Source: Pseudomonas putida
GTDB taxonomy: Bacteria; Pseudomonadota; Gammaproteobacteria; Pseudomonadales; Pseudomonadaceae
Reading direction: 5' to 3'
Length of the DNA: 64,000 nucleotides
Assembly (NCBI GenBank): GCA_041879295.1
Contig: CP047152.1
Location: forward strand, 5,647,501 to 5,711,500
Shown here piece by piece: positions 46,930-56,701 of the stretch. How positions within the stretch are numbered: the first letter of the stretch is position 1; the number at the start of each line of letters is the position of its first letter. The translations under genes were made by a program, and so were the position numbers. The notes under the pieces were generated by a model that made no database searches, was not told where the DNA came from, and saw only the letters and a list, made by a program, of their open reading frames with translations.

Positions 46930-48312
46930 TTACACCGTGTGCAGGTACCAGTTGTACTCGAGGTCGGAAATCGACACTTCGAACTCGGCCAGTTCGCTTT
47001 CCTTGCAGGCCACGAAGATATCGATGTAGTCCGGGCTGATGTATTGGTTGAGGACTTCGCTGTCATCCAGCGCGCGAAGGGCATCGCGCAGGTTGTTCGG
47101 CAGGCTTTGCTCCAGCTGTTCGTAGGAGTTGCCTTCGATCGGCGCCTCAGGCTCGACCTTGTTGGTCAGGCCGTGGTGAACCCCGGCAAGAATCGCTGCG
47201 AGCATCAGGTACGGGTTGGCATCGGCGCCTGCTACACGGTGTTCAAGGCGCACATTGTCGCTGCTGTCGGTGGGCACGCGTACGGCCACGGTGCGGTTGT
47301 CCAGGCCCCAGCTCGGCGCATTGGGCACGTAGAACTGCGCGCCGAAGCGGCGATAGGAGTTGATGTTGGGGCAAAGGAAGGCCATCGACGCCGGCATGGT
47401 TTCCAGCACGCCACCGATGGCGTGGCGCAGCGTATCGCTTTGCAGAGGATCGTCACTGGCGAAGATGTTCTTGCCGGTTTTCTTGTCCAGCAATGAAATG
47501 TGCACATGCAGGCCGTTGCCTGCCTGGCCCGGGTAGGGCTTGGCCATGAAGGTGGTGTCCATTTCATGGTCGTAGGCGATGTTCTTGATCAGGCGCTTGA
47601 GCAGGATCGCATAGTCGCAGGCCTTCAGCGGATCAGCCACGTGGTGCAAGTTGACCTCGAACTGCGCCGGTGCGCTTTCCTTGACGATGGCGTCGGCGGG
47701 CAGGCCCTGTTCCTTGGCCGCTTCGAGCATGTCCTGCAAGCAGTCGGCGTACTCGTCGAGGTCGTCGATCAGGTACACCTGGGTTGAATGCGGGCGCTTG
47801 CCGGAGATCGGCGAGCGCGGCGGCTGCGGGCGGCCGTTGAGGTTGTCCTGGTCGATCAGGTAGAACTCCAGTTCGAACGCGGCGCAAATATCCAGGCCCA
47901 GGTCGTCGAACTTGCTCACCACCTGGCGCAACACTTCACGCGGGTCGGCGAAGAACGGCTGGCCATCCAGTTCGTGCATGGTCATCAGCAGCTGGGCGGT
48001 GGGGCGCTTCTGCCACGGCTCGTCCGACAAGGTGCCGGGGATCGGGAAACAGATACGGTCGGCGTCGCCGATGTCCAGGCCAAGGCCGGTGCTTTCGACA
48101 GTGGAACCGTTGATATCAAGGGCGAACAGCGATGCGGGCAGGTTGATGCCCTTCTCGTACACCTTGTGCAGGCTGGCCCGCTCGATGCGCTTGCCACGTA
48201 CCACGCCATTCATGTCGGAGATCAGCAGGTCTACGTACTGCGTGTCCGGATGGGCCTGGAGGAAGTCATTCATCTCGCTGGAAGAACTGGCGCACGGGGT
48301 TACCGACGTCAT
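46930..48312 (-). CDS. pauA: Glutamine-synthetase-like gamma-glutamylpolyamine ligase (PauA type)
   Basis: 460 residues. The catalytic half has the GS landmarks GNGLHVHISL, NINSYRRFGAQF and NRTVAVRVP; the N-terminal beta-grasp is at about 25-110 (MNGVVRGKRI). PuuA/PauA-type ligases attach glutamate to putrescine or other amines at the expense of ATP. It is divergent from a LysR gene and heads the pauA-pauD-permease run. The start at 48312 has AAGGAT eight bases upstream; the ATG three codons earlier overlaps that site. Amine specificity is not readable from sequence. Confidence 0.88.
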   Translation of the reverse strand: MTSVTPCASSSSEMNDFLQAHPDTQYVDLLISDMNGVVRGKRIERASLHKVYEKGINLPASLFALDINGSTVESTGLGLDIGDADRICFPIPGTLSDEPWQKRPTAQLLMTMHELDGQPFFADPREVLRQVVSKFDDLGLDICAAFELEFYLIDQDNLNGRPQPPRSPISGKRPHSTQVYLIDDLDEYADCLQDMLEAAKEQGLPADAIVKESAPAQFEVNLHHVADPLKACDYAILLKRLIKNIAYDHEMDTTFMAKPYPGQAGNGLHVHISLLDKKTGKNIFASDDPLQSDTLRHAIGGVLETMPASMAFLCPNINSYRRFGAQFYVPNAPSWGLDNRTVAVRVPTDSSDNVRLEHRVAGADANPYLMLAAILAGVHHGLTNKVEPEAPIEGNSYEQLEQSLPNNLRDALRALDDSEVLNQYISPDYIDIFVACKESELAEFEVSISDLEYNWYLHTV

Positions 48313-48517
48313 GGTGTACATCCTTTGATGTGCTGCGGCGATGTGGGGATACGGCTGGCGCCTCACGGGCGACGATGGTTGCAGCTGTTGTTGTTTTCAC
48401 TTTCCCATCGTGGGGACTGGTTACCCGACCGGGCGCATTGATTCCGGGGGGCCGTTTCACTATAAAATGGCCCAGACGCAACAGACATTGGCAATTTGGC
48501 AAGCAGAGCGTGCATCA

Positions 48518-49390
48518 ATGCAATATCAGATTACCCACGCCGACCTCTCTCTGGTCCTGGCACTGGAACGTGGCCGCTCGCTGGCCAAAGCCGCCGAACT
48601 GCTCAAAGTCGACGTTTCGACCGTGTTCCGCTCGATCCGCCGATTGGAGTCGGCGCTGGGCACCGCCTTGTTCGTCAAGAGCCGAAAGGGCTATCTGCCG
48701 ACTGACACCGCCCAGGCCTTGGCCGAACAGGCCGAACGTGCCGAGCAGGCGCTCGAAGCGGCGCGCATTGCCATGACCAGTGGCGAGCAAGTGGTCAGCG
48801 GCACGGTGCGCCTGACCTGCACCGAGGCGGTGATGCACAGCCTGTTGCTGCCGGCGCTGGCCGAGTTCATGCCCAACTACCCGGCCTTGTCGCTGGAGAT
48901 GGGCACCTCCAACACCTTCGCCAACCTTAGCCGGCGCGACGCCGATATTGCCCTGCGCCTGACCAACACGCCACCGGAGCACCTGGTGGGCCGCAACCTG
49001 GGCTCCACCTCCTATGTAGTCTGCGGCCACCCACAGTGGCGCGAGCGCCTGAGCGAGTCGCCTGCCAGCGTGCCGTGGATCGCACCTGACGACTCGATGC
49101 AGGACCACCCTACGGTGGTCTGGCGCAACCAACAATACCCGGGCCTGAGCCCGCGCTACCAGTGCAGCAGCATGTCGACCATCGCCCAACTGGTCACGGC
49201 CGGCCTGGGCGTGGCAGCTCTGCCGGATTACATGGTGCATGCGCTGCCCGGGGTGGATGCACTGAGCGGCCCCCTGGCCGGCTGCGACACCCAGTTGTGG
49301 CTGCTGACCCGGCCGGATTGCCGGGCGTTGCGCTCGGTGCAGACCCTGTTCGAAGAGCTGACCCCGCGGTTGCGTGACGCGATGCTCTGA
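48518..49390 (+). CDS. LysR-type regulator divergent from pauA
   Basis: 290 residues from the ATG at 48518. The helix-turn-helix region reads LALERGRSLAKAAELLKVDV (about 10-29), STVFRSIRRLESALG; the effector domain includes GTSNTFANLSRRDADIALRL. An earlier in-frame ATG at 48467 sits within TATAAAATGG, which looks like the -10 of its own promoter, and has no binding site. It is well placed to control the polyamine block; the effector is unknown. Confidence 0.85.
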   Translation: MQYQITHADLSLVLALERGRSLAKAAELLKVDVSTVFRSIRRLESALGTALFVKSRKGYLPTDTAQALAEQAERAEQALEAARIAMTSGEQVVSGTVRLTCTEAVMHSLLLPALAEFMPNYPALSLEMGTSNTFANLSRRDADIALRLTNTPPEHLVGRNLGSTSYVVCGHPQWRERLSESPASVPWIAPDDSMQDHPTVVWRNQQYPGLSPRYQCSSMSTIAQLVTAGLGVAALPDYMVHALPGVDALSGPLAGCDTQLWLLTRPDCRALRSVQTLFEELTPRLRDAML

Positions 49391-49431
49391 GGTTATCGTC
49401 AAGCTCATGCACTGAGGGTGTCTGTTCCGGC

Positions 49432-49500
49432 TCTTTCGCGGGTAAACCCGCCGCTACAAGCTACGCGGTCCCTGTAGGAGCGGGTTCACCCGCGAAGAAG
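49432..49500. repeat. Compact REPIN at the right edge of the inserted polyamine block
   Basis: TTCGCGGGTAAACCCGCCGC and its mirror partner (GAGCGGGTTCACCCGCGAAG) separated by only about 20 bases, between LysR and rpoZ. Confidence 0.8.
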
Positions 49501-49630
49501 GCATCGCAGGGTTTGCAGGTACCGCCCGGCAAAACAGCGCTTCCCTATTGGCTGGTGAATTTTTATACTATCGAGTCCGCCTGCCCACTAATGGGCTGCA
49601 CGCCCACCGCAATTGCTACTGAGGAAGACC

Positions 49631-49894
49631 ATGGCCCGCGTAACTGTTGAAGACTGCCTGGAACACGTGGATAACCGCTTTGAGCTGGTCATGCTCTCGA
49701 CCAAGCGCGCTCGCCAGCTGGCGACCGGCGGCAAAGAGCCACGCGTTGCGTGGGAAAACGACAAGCCAACCGTTGTTGCCCTGCGTGAAATTGCTGAAGG
49801 CATCGTCACCAACGAGTTCATCGCTGCTGAAGAGATCGTCACCGAGGATCCGGTGTTCGCCGCGTTCGAGGACGAGAACAACGAGGCTGTCTGA
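49631..49894 (+). CDS. rpoZ: RNA polymerase omega subunit
   Basis: 87 residues starting [20 protein letters not shown], the invariant omega opening, then [13 protein letters not shown] and [12 protein letters not shown]. Promotes assembly of core RNA polymerase and takes part in ppGpp binding. A likely -10 TATACT lies at 49564-49569. It runs into spoT 59 bases on. Confidence 0.97.
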   Translation: MARVTVEDCLEHVDNRFELVMLSTKRARQLATGGKEPRVAWENDKPTVVALREIAEGIVTNEFIAAEEIVTEDPVFAAFEDENNEAV

Positions 49895-49953
49895 TTGATG
49901 CCAGGTCGACGTCGTACGGCGCAAGGCCCTCTTCCTCGGCAGGAGGTGAACCC

Positions 49954-52062
49954 ATGCCGGGTATAGAAGCCTTGGCCGAACGGCTTTCGACCTATCTTGG
50001 CCCCGAACAGGTCAACCTGGTCCGGCGTGCCTATTTCTACGCCGAACAGGCCCACGATGGGCAACGCCGCCGCAGCGGCGAGCCCTACGTGACCCACCCG
50101 CTGGCCGTGGCCAGCATCCTCGCCGACATGCACATGGACCATCAGAGCCTGATGGCGGCCATGCTGCACGATGTGATCGAAGACACCGGCATCGCCAAGG
50201 AAGCCCTCAGCCAGCAGTTTGGCGAGACCGTGGCCGAACTGGTCGATGGGGTCAGCAAGCTGACCCAGATGAACTTCGAGACCAAGGCCGAGGCGCAGGC
50301 GGAAAACTTCCAGAAGATGGCCATGGCCATGGCCCGCGACATTCGCGTGATCCTGGTCAAGCTGGCCGACCGTCTGCACAACATGCGCACCCTGGAAGTG
50401 CTGTCTGGCGAAAAACGCCGTCGCATCGCCAAGGAAACCCTCGAGATCTACGCCCCCATCGCCAACCGCCTGGGGATGCACAATGTGCGCGTGGAGTTCG
50501 AAGACCTTGGCTTCAAGGCCATGCACCCGATGCGCTCGTCGCTGATTCACCGTGCAGTGAAGAGCGCACGCGGCAATCGCAAAGAAATCGTCGCCAAGAT
50601 CGAACACTCGCTGGCCAACTGCCTGGCCGCCGACGGCATCGAGGGCGAGGTCAGCGGTCGGCAGAAACACCTCTATGGCATCTACAAGAAGATGCGCGGC
50701 AAGCGCCGTGCCTTCAACGAGATCATGGACGTGTATGCCTTCCGCATCATCGTCGACAAGGTGGACACCTGCTACCGCGTGCTCGGCGCCGTGCACAACC
50801 TCTACAAGCCGCTGCCCGGGCGCTTCAAGGATTACATCGCGATCCCCAAGGCCAACGGCTACCAGTCGCTGCACACTACCCTGTTCGGCATGCACGGCGT
50901 GCCCATCGAAATCCAGATCCGCACCCGCGAAATGGAAGAGATGGCCAACAACGGTATTGCCGCCCACTGGCTGTACAAGTCCAACGACGACGAGCAGCCC
51001 AAGGGCAGCCACGCGCGTGCCCGCCAGTGGGTCAAGGGTATCCTCGAACTGCAGCAACGTGCCGGCAACTCCCTGGAGTTCATCGAGAGCGTGAAGATCG
51101 ACCTGTTCCCGGACGAGGTCTACGTGTTCACGCCCAAAGGCCGGATCATGGAGTTGCCAAAAGGCTCCACGGCCGTCGATTTCGCCTACGCGGTGCACAC
51201 CGACGTTGGCAACAGTTGCATCGCGTGCCGCATCAACCGCCGCCTGGCGCCGCTGTCCGAACCGCTACAAAGCGGCTCGACCGTGGAAATCGTCAGCGCC
51301 CCGGGCGCTCGGCCAAACCCGGCCTGGCTCAACTTTGTGGTCTCCGGCAAGGCACGCACGAATATCCGCCACGCGCTCAAGCAACAGCGCCGCTCGGAGT
51401 CCATCAGCCTGGGCGAGCGCCTGCTGAACAAGGTACTCACCGGCTTCGACAGCAGCCTGGAGAAAATCCCCCAGGAACGCATCCAGTCCATTCTCGCCGA
51501 GTACCGCCTGGAGCTGATAGAAGACCTGCTCGAAGACATCGGCCTGGGCAACCGCATGGCCTACGTGGTCGCGCGCCGCCTGCTGTCGGCCGAAGGCGAA
51601 CAGCTGCCGGCGCCAGAAGGCCCGCTGGCGATCCGCGGTACCGAAGGCCTGGTGCTGAGTTACGCCAAGTGCTGCACGCCGATCCCGGGTGACCCGATTG
51701 TCGGCCACCTGTCGGCCGGCAAGGGCATGGTCGTGCACCTGGAGAACTGCCGCAACATCAGTGAAATCCGCCACAACCCCGAAAAGTGTGTGCAGCTCTC
51801 CTGGGCCAAGGACATCACTGGCGAGTTCAATGTCGAACTGCGTGTCGAACTGGAACACCAGCGCGGGCTGATCGCCCTGCTGGCCAGCAGCGTCAACGCC
51901 GCCGACGGCAACATCGAAAAGATCAGCATGGACGAACGCGACGGCCGTATCAGCGTGGTCCAACTGGTGGTCAGCGTGCACGACCGCGTGCACCTGGCGC
52001 GTGTGATCAAGAAGCTGCGTACCCTGACCGGTGTGGTCCGCATCACCCGCATGCGTACGTAG
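49954..52062 (+). CDS. spoT: Bifunctional (p)ppGpp hydrolase/synthetase SpoT
   Basis: 702 residues. HD hydrolase domain about 20-170 with [12 protein letters not shown] and [13 protein letters not shown]; synthetase about 225-350 with [12 protein letters not shown] and [20 protein letters not shown] about 385-450 ([16 protein letters not shown]); C-terminal ACT about 630-700. Makes and degrades the stringent alarmone. Starts after AGGAGG at 49938. Confidence 0.97.
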   Translation: MPGIEALAERLSTYLGPEQVNLVRRAYFYAEQAHDGQRRRSGEPYVTHPLAVASILADMHMDHQSLMAAMLHDVIEDTGIAKEALSQQFGETVAELVDGVSKLTQMNFETKAEAQAENFQKMAMAMARDIRVILVKLADRLHNMRTLEVLSGEKRRRIAKETLEIYAPIANRLGMHNVRVEFEDLGFKAMHPMRSSLIHRAVKSARGNRKEIVAKIEHSLANCLAADGIEGEVSGRQKHLYGIYKKMRGKRRAFNEIMDVYAFRIIVDKVDTCYRVLGAVHNLYKPLPGRFKDYIAIPKANGYQSLHTTLFGMHGVPIEIQIRTREMEEMANNGIAAHWLYKSNDDEQPKGSHARARQWVKGILELQQRAGNSLEFIESVKIDLFPDEVYVFTPKGRIMELPKGSTAVDFAYAVHTDVGNSCIACRINRRLAPLSEPLQSGSTVEIVSAPGARPNPAWLNFVVSGKARTNIRHALKQQRRSESISLGERLLNKVLTGFDSSLEKIPQERIQSILAEYRLELIEDLLEDIGLGNRMAYVVARRLLSAEGEQLPAPEGPLAIRGTEGLVLSYAKCCTPIPGDPIVGHLSAGKGMVVHLENCRNISEIRHNPEKCVQLSWAKDITGEFNVELRVELEHQRGLIALLASSVNAADGNIEKISMDERDGRISVVQLVVSVHDRVHLARVIKKLRTLTGVVRITRMRT

Positions 52063-52085
52063 TCCGCCAACCGCAAGGAGTCATC

Positions 52086-52466
52086 ATGAGCAAAACCGTC
52101 ATCAACAGCGACAAGGCCCCTGCCGCCATCGGCACCTACTCGCAGGCGATCAAGGCCGGCAACACCGTGTACATGTCGGGCCAGATCCCTCTGGACCCGA
52201 AGACCATGGAACTGGTCGAAGGCTTCGAGGCCCAGACCGTGCAGGTGTTCGAGAACCTCAAGGCCGTGGCTGAAGCCGCTGGCGGTTCGTTCAAGGACAT
52301 CGTGAAACTGAACATCTTCCTCACCGACCTGAGCCACTTCGCCAAGGTCAACGAGGTGATGGGCCGCTACTTCGAACAGCCCTACCCAGCCCGCGCCGCC
52401 ATCGGCGTTGCCGCGCTGCCAAAAGGCTCTCAGGTCGAAATGGACGCCATCCTGGTCATCGAATGA
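52086..52466 (+). CDS. ridA: RidA-family enamine/imine deaminase
   Basis: 126 residues. [20 protein letters not shown] start, [13 protein letters not shown], and the catalytic Arg103 in [20 protein letters not shown]. It hydrolyses reactive 2-aminoacrylate-type imines. It follows spoT by 23 bases (AAGGAG) and is closed by a strong terminator. The gene between dadA and dadX in P. aeruginosa is of this family but absent from that place here. Confidence 0.95.
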   Translation: MSKTVINSDKAPAAIGTYSQAIKAGNTVYMSGQIPLDPKTMELVEGFEAQTVQVFENLKAVAEAAGGSFKDIVKLNIFLTDLSHFAKVNEVMGRYFEQPYPARAAIGVAALPKGSQVEMDAILVIE

Positions 52467-52472
52467 TGCCCT

Positions 52473-52500
52473 GGTGACGGGCCCCTGCCCGTCACCCTTC
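52473..52500 (+). terminator. Terminator of spoT-ridA
   Basis: GGTGACGGGC-CCCT-GCCCGTCACC, ten perfect pairs, followed by CTTCTT. Confidence 0.85.
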
Positions 52501-52523
52501 TTACTCCGCAAGGTTACCCCGTC

Positions 52524-53255
52524 ATGCGTCAAGCACTGCCCTTCGCGCTGGCAGCCCTGCTACTGGGCGGCTGCACCAGCCACAAACCCGAAGACTTCAA
52601 CGGCATCTGGATCAACCAGGAAGCCATCACTGCGGCGGTCAAAGCCGGCAGCCTGCGCCAGGCCCTGAATGAGCATGGCCCAGTGTTCGAGTGGAAGCTC
52701 GATGTGGCCAATCAGCAAGCCAGCTATAGCAATGGTTTCGAGGCCGCTGACGGCCAGCTGAGCGCCAATGACAAGCAATGGCAGGCCCGTTTCCATGGCG
52801 GCCAGACCGAGCAGCTTTCGCTCGATGGCGACGAGCTGCTGGCCGTCGACCAAAGTGGCGCCAAGCAAACCTTCGTGCGCGCCAAGGTGCCGGCGACAGC
52901 CAATGCACCACTGGGCAGCAGCTTCGAGAAGGCGCTGTACCAGGCCTACCTGGGTGGTAACTGGAAGATCGTCGAAGGCCAGGGCAAAGGTGCCAGCGTG
53001 CGCTTCAGCGACACCGGCAACGTCACCGGCCTACCCGGGCCGGACCGCTTCGCCCTGTGCCTGGCGGGTGATTGTGCGACCATGGGTGGCAGCAATGACA
53101 GCCTGTGGCTGGAGCGCAACCAGCGCGGTGCACCGTTCATCATCAAGCGCGATGGCGACAAGCTGGAGATTTTCCAGGCAGTGAACCGTGCGCAGCCGGA
53201 TGAAATGCCGGAACTGGCACCGGGCAAGCGTCAGTGGGCGCTGGAGCGCAGCTGA
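52524..53255 (+). CDS. Hypothetical lipoprotein
   Basis: 243 residues. Lipobox LGGC makes Cys17 the first mature residue (MRQALPFALAALLLGG before it). The mature part has no motif I know; two cysteines (CLAGDC) near residue 185 could pair. Residue after the Cys is Thr rather than Asp, so outer-membrane sorting is likely. Function unknown. Confidence 0.82.
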   Translation: MRQALPFALAALLLGGCTSHKPEDFNGIWINQEAITAAVKAGSLRQALNEHGPVFEWKLDVANQQASYSNGFEAADGQLSANDKQWQARFHGGQTEQLSLDGDELLAVDQSGAKQTFVRAKVPATANAPLGSSFEKALYQAYLGGNWKIVEGQGKGASVRFSDTGNVTGLPGPDRFALCLAGDCATMGGSNDSLWLERNQRGAPFIIKRDGDKLEIFQAVNRAQPDEMPELAPGKRQWALERS

Positions 53256-53267
53256 GATGATGCGCGG

Positions 53268-53406
53268 TCCCTGTAGGAGCGGGTTTACCCGCGAAGAAGA
53301 CACCGCGGTGGATGGCACGGGCTTCGCCCGTGTTCGCGGGCAAGCCCGCTCCCACAGGGTCGCGCCAGCTTTTAGAAATTGAGCAAGACAGTTACTCCCA
53401 CAAGGG
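53268..53406 (-). repeat. Composite repeat element, copy C (reverse orientation)
   Basis: Read on the minus strand it has the same order as copies A and B: GAGTAACTGTCTTGCTC hairpin, TCTAAAAGCTGGCGC, REP, CGGGCGAAGCCCG hairpin, CCATCCACCGCGG, inverted REP. It lies between the convergent lipoprotein and epimerase genes. Confidence 0.85.
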
Positions 53407-53423
53407 AACGCGCCACCTGCCAG

Positions 53424-54281
53424 CTAGGCTTTTCCTGCCAGAATCGCGGCGTAGCCTTCCCTGTAGCTCGGATATACAGGCGCCCAGCCCAGCGCCCGCG
53501 CCCGGGCATTGCTACAGCGCTTGCTGCCAGTACGCCGCACCCGCTGCTCATCGGACCATTCGGTAACCCCCATATACGCCCGTAGCCAGGCCACCACATC
53601 GGCCAGCGGCGCGGGGTCGTCATCAACGCCAATGTAGCAGTCGTCCAGCACCTTGCCATCAGCATCGGCCTGCAGCAGAAACGCCAGCAGGCTGGCGGCA
53701 TCTTCGGCATGAATGCGGTTGCCATACAGCGGCGGCTCCTCGGCTACGCGGTAACCCTGACGCACCTGGCTCAGCAACCATTCGCGCCCTGGGCCATAGA
53801 TACCGGTCAGGCGGACCACGCTCGCCGGGATGCCGCTGGCCAGTGCCAACCGCTCAGCCTCCAGCATCACTCGCCCGGAATAGCCCTCAGGCTCGGTGGC
53901 AGCGCCCTCCTCTACCCACTCGCCATCCTTCTGCGCATACACGCTGCTGCTGGAGACGAACAACAGGCGACGCGGGCGCTGACCACGCTCGGCCAACCAG
54001 GCCAATACATGGCGCAAGCCATCAACATAGGCTGCTTGGTAACCCGCCTCATCGTGCTGGCTGGCCGCCACGCAGTACACCAGGTAATCCAGCGCGCCCT
54101 GTGGCCAGGCCAGCGGCATCGACGGTTCGGCCAAGTCTGCGGCAACCGGCTGAACCCCAGCGGGCAGCTGATCGACAGAACGGCGCAGGCCGCTCACCTT
54201 CCACCCTTTAGCCAACATCTGCCTGGCCAGACGCCCACCCACATCACCACAACCCACCACCATCACGGAAAGGTCTGACAT
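53424..54281 (-). CDS. NAD(P)-binding epimerase/dehydratase-like protein (YeeZ type)
   Basis: 285 residues. Rossmann site VMVVGCGDVGGRLARQMLAK at 6-25, then LLFVSSSSVYAQKDGEWV, the SSSVY and possible YxxxK place of extended SDR proteins, but a clear YxxxK Lys is not seen. Relatives are annotated as NAD-dependent epimerases. Substrate not known. Convergent with the lipoprotein gene, divergent from exbB. Confidence 0.82.
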   Translation of the reverse strand: MSDLSVMVVGCGDVGGRLARQMLAKGWKVSGLRRSVDQLPAGVQPVAADLAEPSMPLAWPQGALDYLVYCVAASQHDEAGYQAAYVDGLRHVLAWLAERGQRPRRLLFVSSSSVYAQKDGEWVEEGAATEPEGYSGRVMLEAERLALASGIPASVVRLTGIYGPGREWLLSQVRQGYRVAEEPPLYGNRIHAEDAASLLAFLLQADADGKVLDDCYIGVDDDPAPLADVVAWLRAYMGVTEWSDEQRVRRTGSKRCSNARARALGWAPVYPSYREGYAAILAGKA

Positions 54282-54472
54282 CTCTAAACTCCCCTAGACC
54301 AATTGATCAGCCTGGCCACGCTACACGATGGGCGGCTAGACCATAGGCGAAAAAAGCTACAATATTACTTTTGTTAACAAGAATTACTTGCAATAATGGC
54401 CGCCAAATTGTTCTCGGCCTGCATCGAGGCCTTGGAGAACGCTCACTTTTTTCTTCATCAGGTCCGGCCAGC
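54282..54472. promoter_or_regulatory. Upstream region of exbB-exbD-tonB
   Basis: AT-rich stretch with TTGTTAACAA (54371-54380) and a TACAAT-like -10 (54359-54364). AAGAATTACTTGCAATAAT (54379-54397) is a weak Fur-like candidate; iron control of this operon is expected from the family but is not firmly visible. Confidence 0.35.
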
Positions 54473-55447
54473 ATGACACGTACTCAACCTTCCGCTTCGC
54501 CAACCCCGTCGCGCGCCTGGCGCGCCATCGCCGCGCTGACACTCAGCCTGGTGCTGGCCCCGGTGGCCATGGCCGATGAGCCAACCACCAACGCCGCCAC
54601 GCCTGCTGCTGCAACTGCCCCGGCCACACCCGCTGCTGCCCCGGTCGATGCGCCTGCGCCTGGTGCCACTGCCACCACCCCGGCAGATACACCGGCCGCA
54701 GCAGACCCGAGCGTTCAAGCCCTGGTCGAAGACACCTCGCTGGGCATGGCCCATGACCTGTCCCCATGGGGCATGTACAAGAACGCCGACATCGTGGTGA
54801 AGATCGTCATGATCGGCCTGGCCATCGCCTCCATCATCACCTGGACCATCTGGATTACCAAAGGCTTCGAGCTGATGGGCGCCAAGCGCCGCCTGCGTGG
54901 TGAAATCGCCCAGCTGAAGAAGTCCACCACCCTGAAAGAAGCCAGCGAAGTCTCCAACAAGGAAGGCACCCTGGCCCATACCCTGGTCCACGATGCCCTC
55001 GAAGAGATGCGCCTTTCGGCTAACGCTCGCGAAAAAGAAGGCATCAAGGAGCGCGTCAGCTTCCGTCTGGAGCGCCTGGTACATGCCAGCGGCCGCACCA
55101 TGAGCAGCGGCACCGGCGTCCTCGCAACCATCGGTTCCACCGCGCCGTTCGTCGGCCTGTTCGGTACCGTATGGGGCATCATGAACAGCTTCATCGGCAT
55201 CGCCAAGACCCAGACCACCAACCTGGCCGTCGTTGCCCCAGGTATCGCCGAAGCGCTGCTGGCCACTGCTCTGGGCCTGGTCGCGGCAATCCCGGCCGTG
55301 GTCATCTACAACGTCTTCGCCCGCTCCATTGCCGGTTACAAGGCGCAGGTGTCCGATGCCTCCGCCCAGGTACTGCTGTTGGTCAGCCGTGATCTGGACC
55401 ACCAGGGCAGCGAGCGCGCCGCCCCGCACATGGTGAAAGTGGGGTAA
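54473..55447 (+). CDS. exbB: Biopolymer transport protein ExbB
   Basis: 324 residues from the ATG at 54473; the frame extends upstream without a binding site. A signal-like segment ends at AMADEP, followed by about 50 Ala/Pro/Thr-rich residues, then three membrane helices at about 110-135, 205-235 and 255-285. The core has SGTGVLATIGSTAPFVGLFG and TVWGIMNSF. ExbB with ExbD converts proton motive force to drive TonB. The long Ala/Pro-rich lead is common in Pseudomonas ExbB. It is followed three bases after its stop by exbD. Confidence 0.95.
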   Translation: MTRTQPSASPTPSRAWRAIAALTLSLVLAPVAMADEPTTNAATPAAATAPATPAAAPVDAPAPGATATTPADTPAAADPSVQALVEDTSLGMAHDLSPWGMYKNADIVVKIVMIGLAIASIITWTIWITKGFELMGAKRRLRGEIAQLKKSTTLKEASEVSNKEGTLAHTLVHDALEEMRLSANAREKEGIKERVSFRLERLVHASGRTMSSGTGVLATIGSTAPFVGLFGTVWGIMNSFIGIAKTQTTNLAVVAPGIAEALLATALGLVAAIPAVVIYNVFARSIAGYKAQVSDASAQVLLLVSRDLDHQGSERAAPHMVKVG

Positions 55448-55450
55448 GCC

Positions 55451-55879
55451 ATGGGCCTGCATCTCAACGAAGGTGGCGACGACCTCGCCGAAAACCACGA
55501 AATCAACGTTACGCCGTTCATCGACGTGATGCTGGTGCTGCTGATCATCTTCATGGTCGCCGCTCCCTTGGCCACGGTCGACATCAAAGTCGACCTGCCG
55601 GCCTCAACCGCCAAACCGGCACCAAGGCCAGAGAAACCGGTGTTCGTCAGCGTCAAGGCCGACCAGAAGCTGTATGTCGGAGACGACCAGGTGGCTGCAC
55701 CCGACCAGCTTGGCCCGATGCTCGACGCCAAGACCAAGGGTGACAAGGAAACCACCATCTTCTTCCAGGCTGACAAAGGCGTGGATTACGGCGACCTGAT
55801 GGAAGTGATGAACAACATGCGCGCGGCCGGCTACCTGAAAGTCGGTCTTGTAGGTCTCGAGACGGCAGCCAAGAAATGA
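55451..55879 (+). CDS. exbD: Biopolymer transport protein ExbD
   Basis: 142 residues. Short N-terminus, one membrane helix about 22-42 with the essential Asp in ITPFIDVMLVLLIIFMVAAP-type sequence (here VTPFIDVMLVLLII), then a periplasmic domain. The stop overlaps the tonB start as ATGA. Confidence 0.96.
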   Translation: MGLHLNEGGDDLAENHEINVTPFIDVMLVLLIIFMVAAPLATVDIKVDLPASTAKPAPRPEKPVFVSVKADQKLYVGDDQVAAPDQLGPMLDAKTKGDKETTIFFQADKGVDYGDLMEVMNNMRAAGYLKVGLVGLETAAKK

Positions 55880-56607
55880 TGAAAACGCGCTCTAACATGG
55901 CGCGCTACGGTGGCAGCCTGGCGATCGTGCTGGGCGTGCACGTGGTCGCCGTGCTGCTGACGCTCAACTGGTCGGTGCCCCAGGCCATCGAGCTGCCCCC
56001 GGCAGCGATGATGGTCGAACTGGCACCGTTGCCGGAGCCTGCGCCACCACCACCCCCAAAGGCAGCTCCGCAGCCACCGGCCCCAGTCGAGGAACCACCG
56101 TTGCCGAAGCTGGCAGAAGCGCCCAAGCCCAAGATCGCCATCCCCAAGCCGCCCAAGCCGAAGGCCAAGCCCCAGCCGCCCAAGCCCGAGAAAAAGCCTG
56201 AGCCGCCGAAGGAAGCGCCACCCACCGAGCAAACGGTGGACGCACCGCCCAGCAACACGCCACCGCAGAAGTCCGCGGCACCGGCTCCGAGCATTGCGTC
56301 CAACAGCAAAGCACTGCCAACCTGGCAGAGCGACCTGCTGCGCCACCTGGCCAAGTACAAGCGCTACCCGGAAGACGCGCGCCGTCGCGGCCTGCAAGGC
56401 ATGAACCGCCTGCGCTTCGTGGTCGACGCCGAAGGCAAGGTCGTGTCGTACTCCATGGCCGGTGGTTCAGGCAGTGCCTCACTCGATCGGGCGACCCTGG
56501 AAATGATCCGTCGGGCCGGCAAGGTACCCAAGCCGCCACCCGAGTTGCTGAACAATGGCACGATTGAAGTCGTGGCACCGTTCGTCTACTCACTGGACCG
56601 CCGCTGA
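55876..56607 (+). CDS. tonB: TonB energy transducer
   Basis: 243 residues. Membrane anchor about 12-34, then Pro/Lys-rich linker (about 50-130) with EPAPPPPPKAAPQP and KPPKPKAKPQPPKPE, then the TonB C-terminal domain with YKRYPEDARRRGLQGMNRLR and the usual YP pair. Spans the periplasm to energise outer-membrane siderophore and haem receptors. Overlaps exbD by four bases, showing translational coupling. Confidence 0.95.
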   Translation: MMKTRSNMARYGGSLAIVLGVHVVAVLLTLNWSVPQAIELPPAAMMVELAPLPEPAPPPPPKAAPQPPAPVEEPPLPKLAEAPKPKIAIPKPPKPKAKPQPPKPEKKPEPPKEAPPTEQTVDAPPSNTPPQKSAAPAPSIASNSKALPTWQSDLLRHLAKYKRYPEDARRRGLQGMNRLRFVVDAEGKVVSYSMAGGSGSASLDRATLEMIRRAGKVPKPPPELLNNGTIEVVAPFVYSLDRR

Positions 56608-56701
56608 GACTTTTGCTTCTGTCACAATTCGGCAAGTCTGATAACGTGCGTCTATCGATTGCAGCCGCTATGCTGGGCCCGCAACTTCATGGACGCACGT
56701 T

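Noticed and set aside
44497-49390. Integrated mobile island with integrase or attachment sites
   Set aside because: No integrase, transposase or tRNA edge; only REP elements flank it, so only an insertion of unknown means is proposed.
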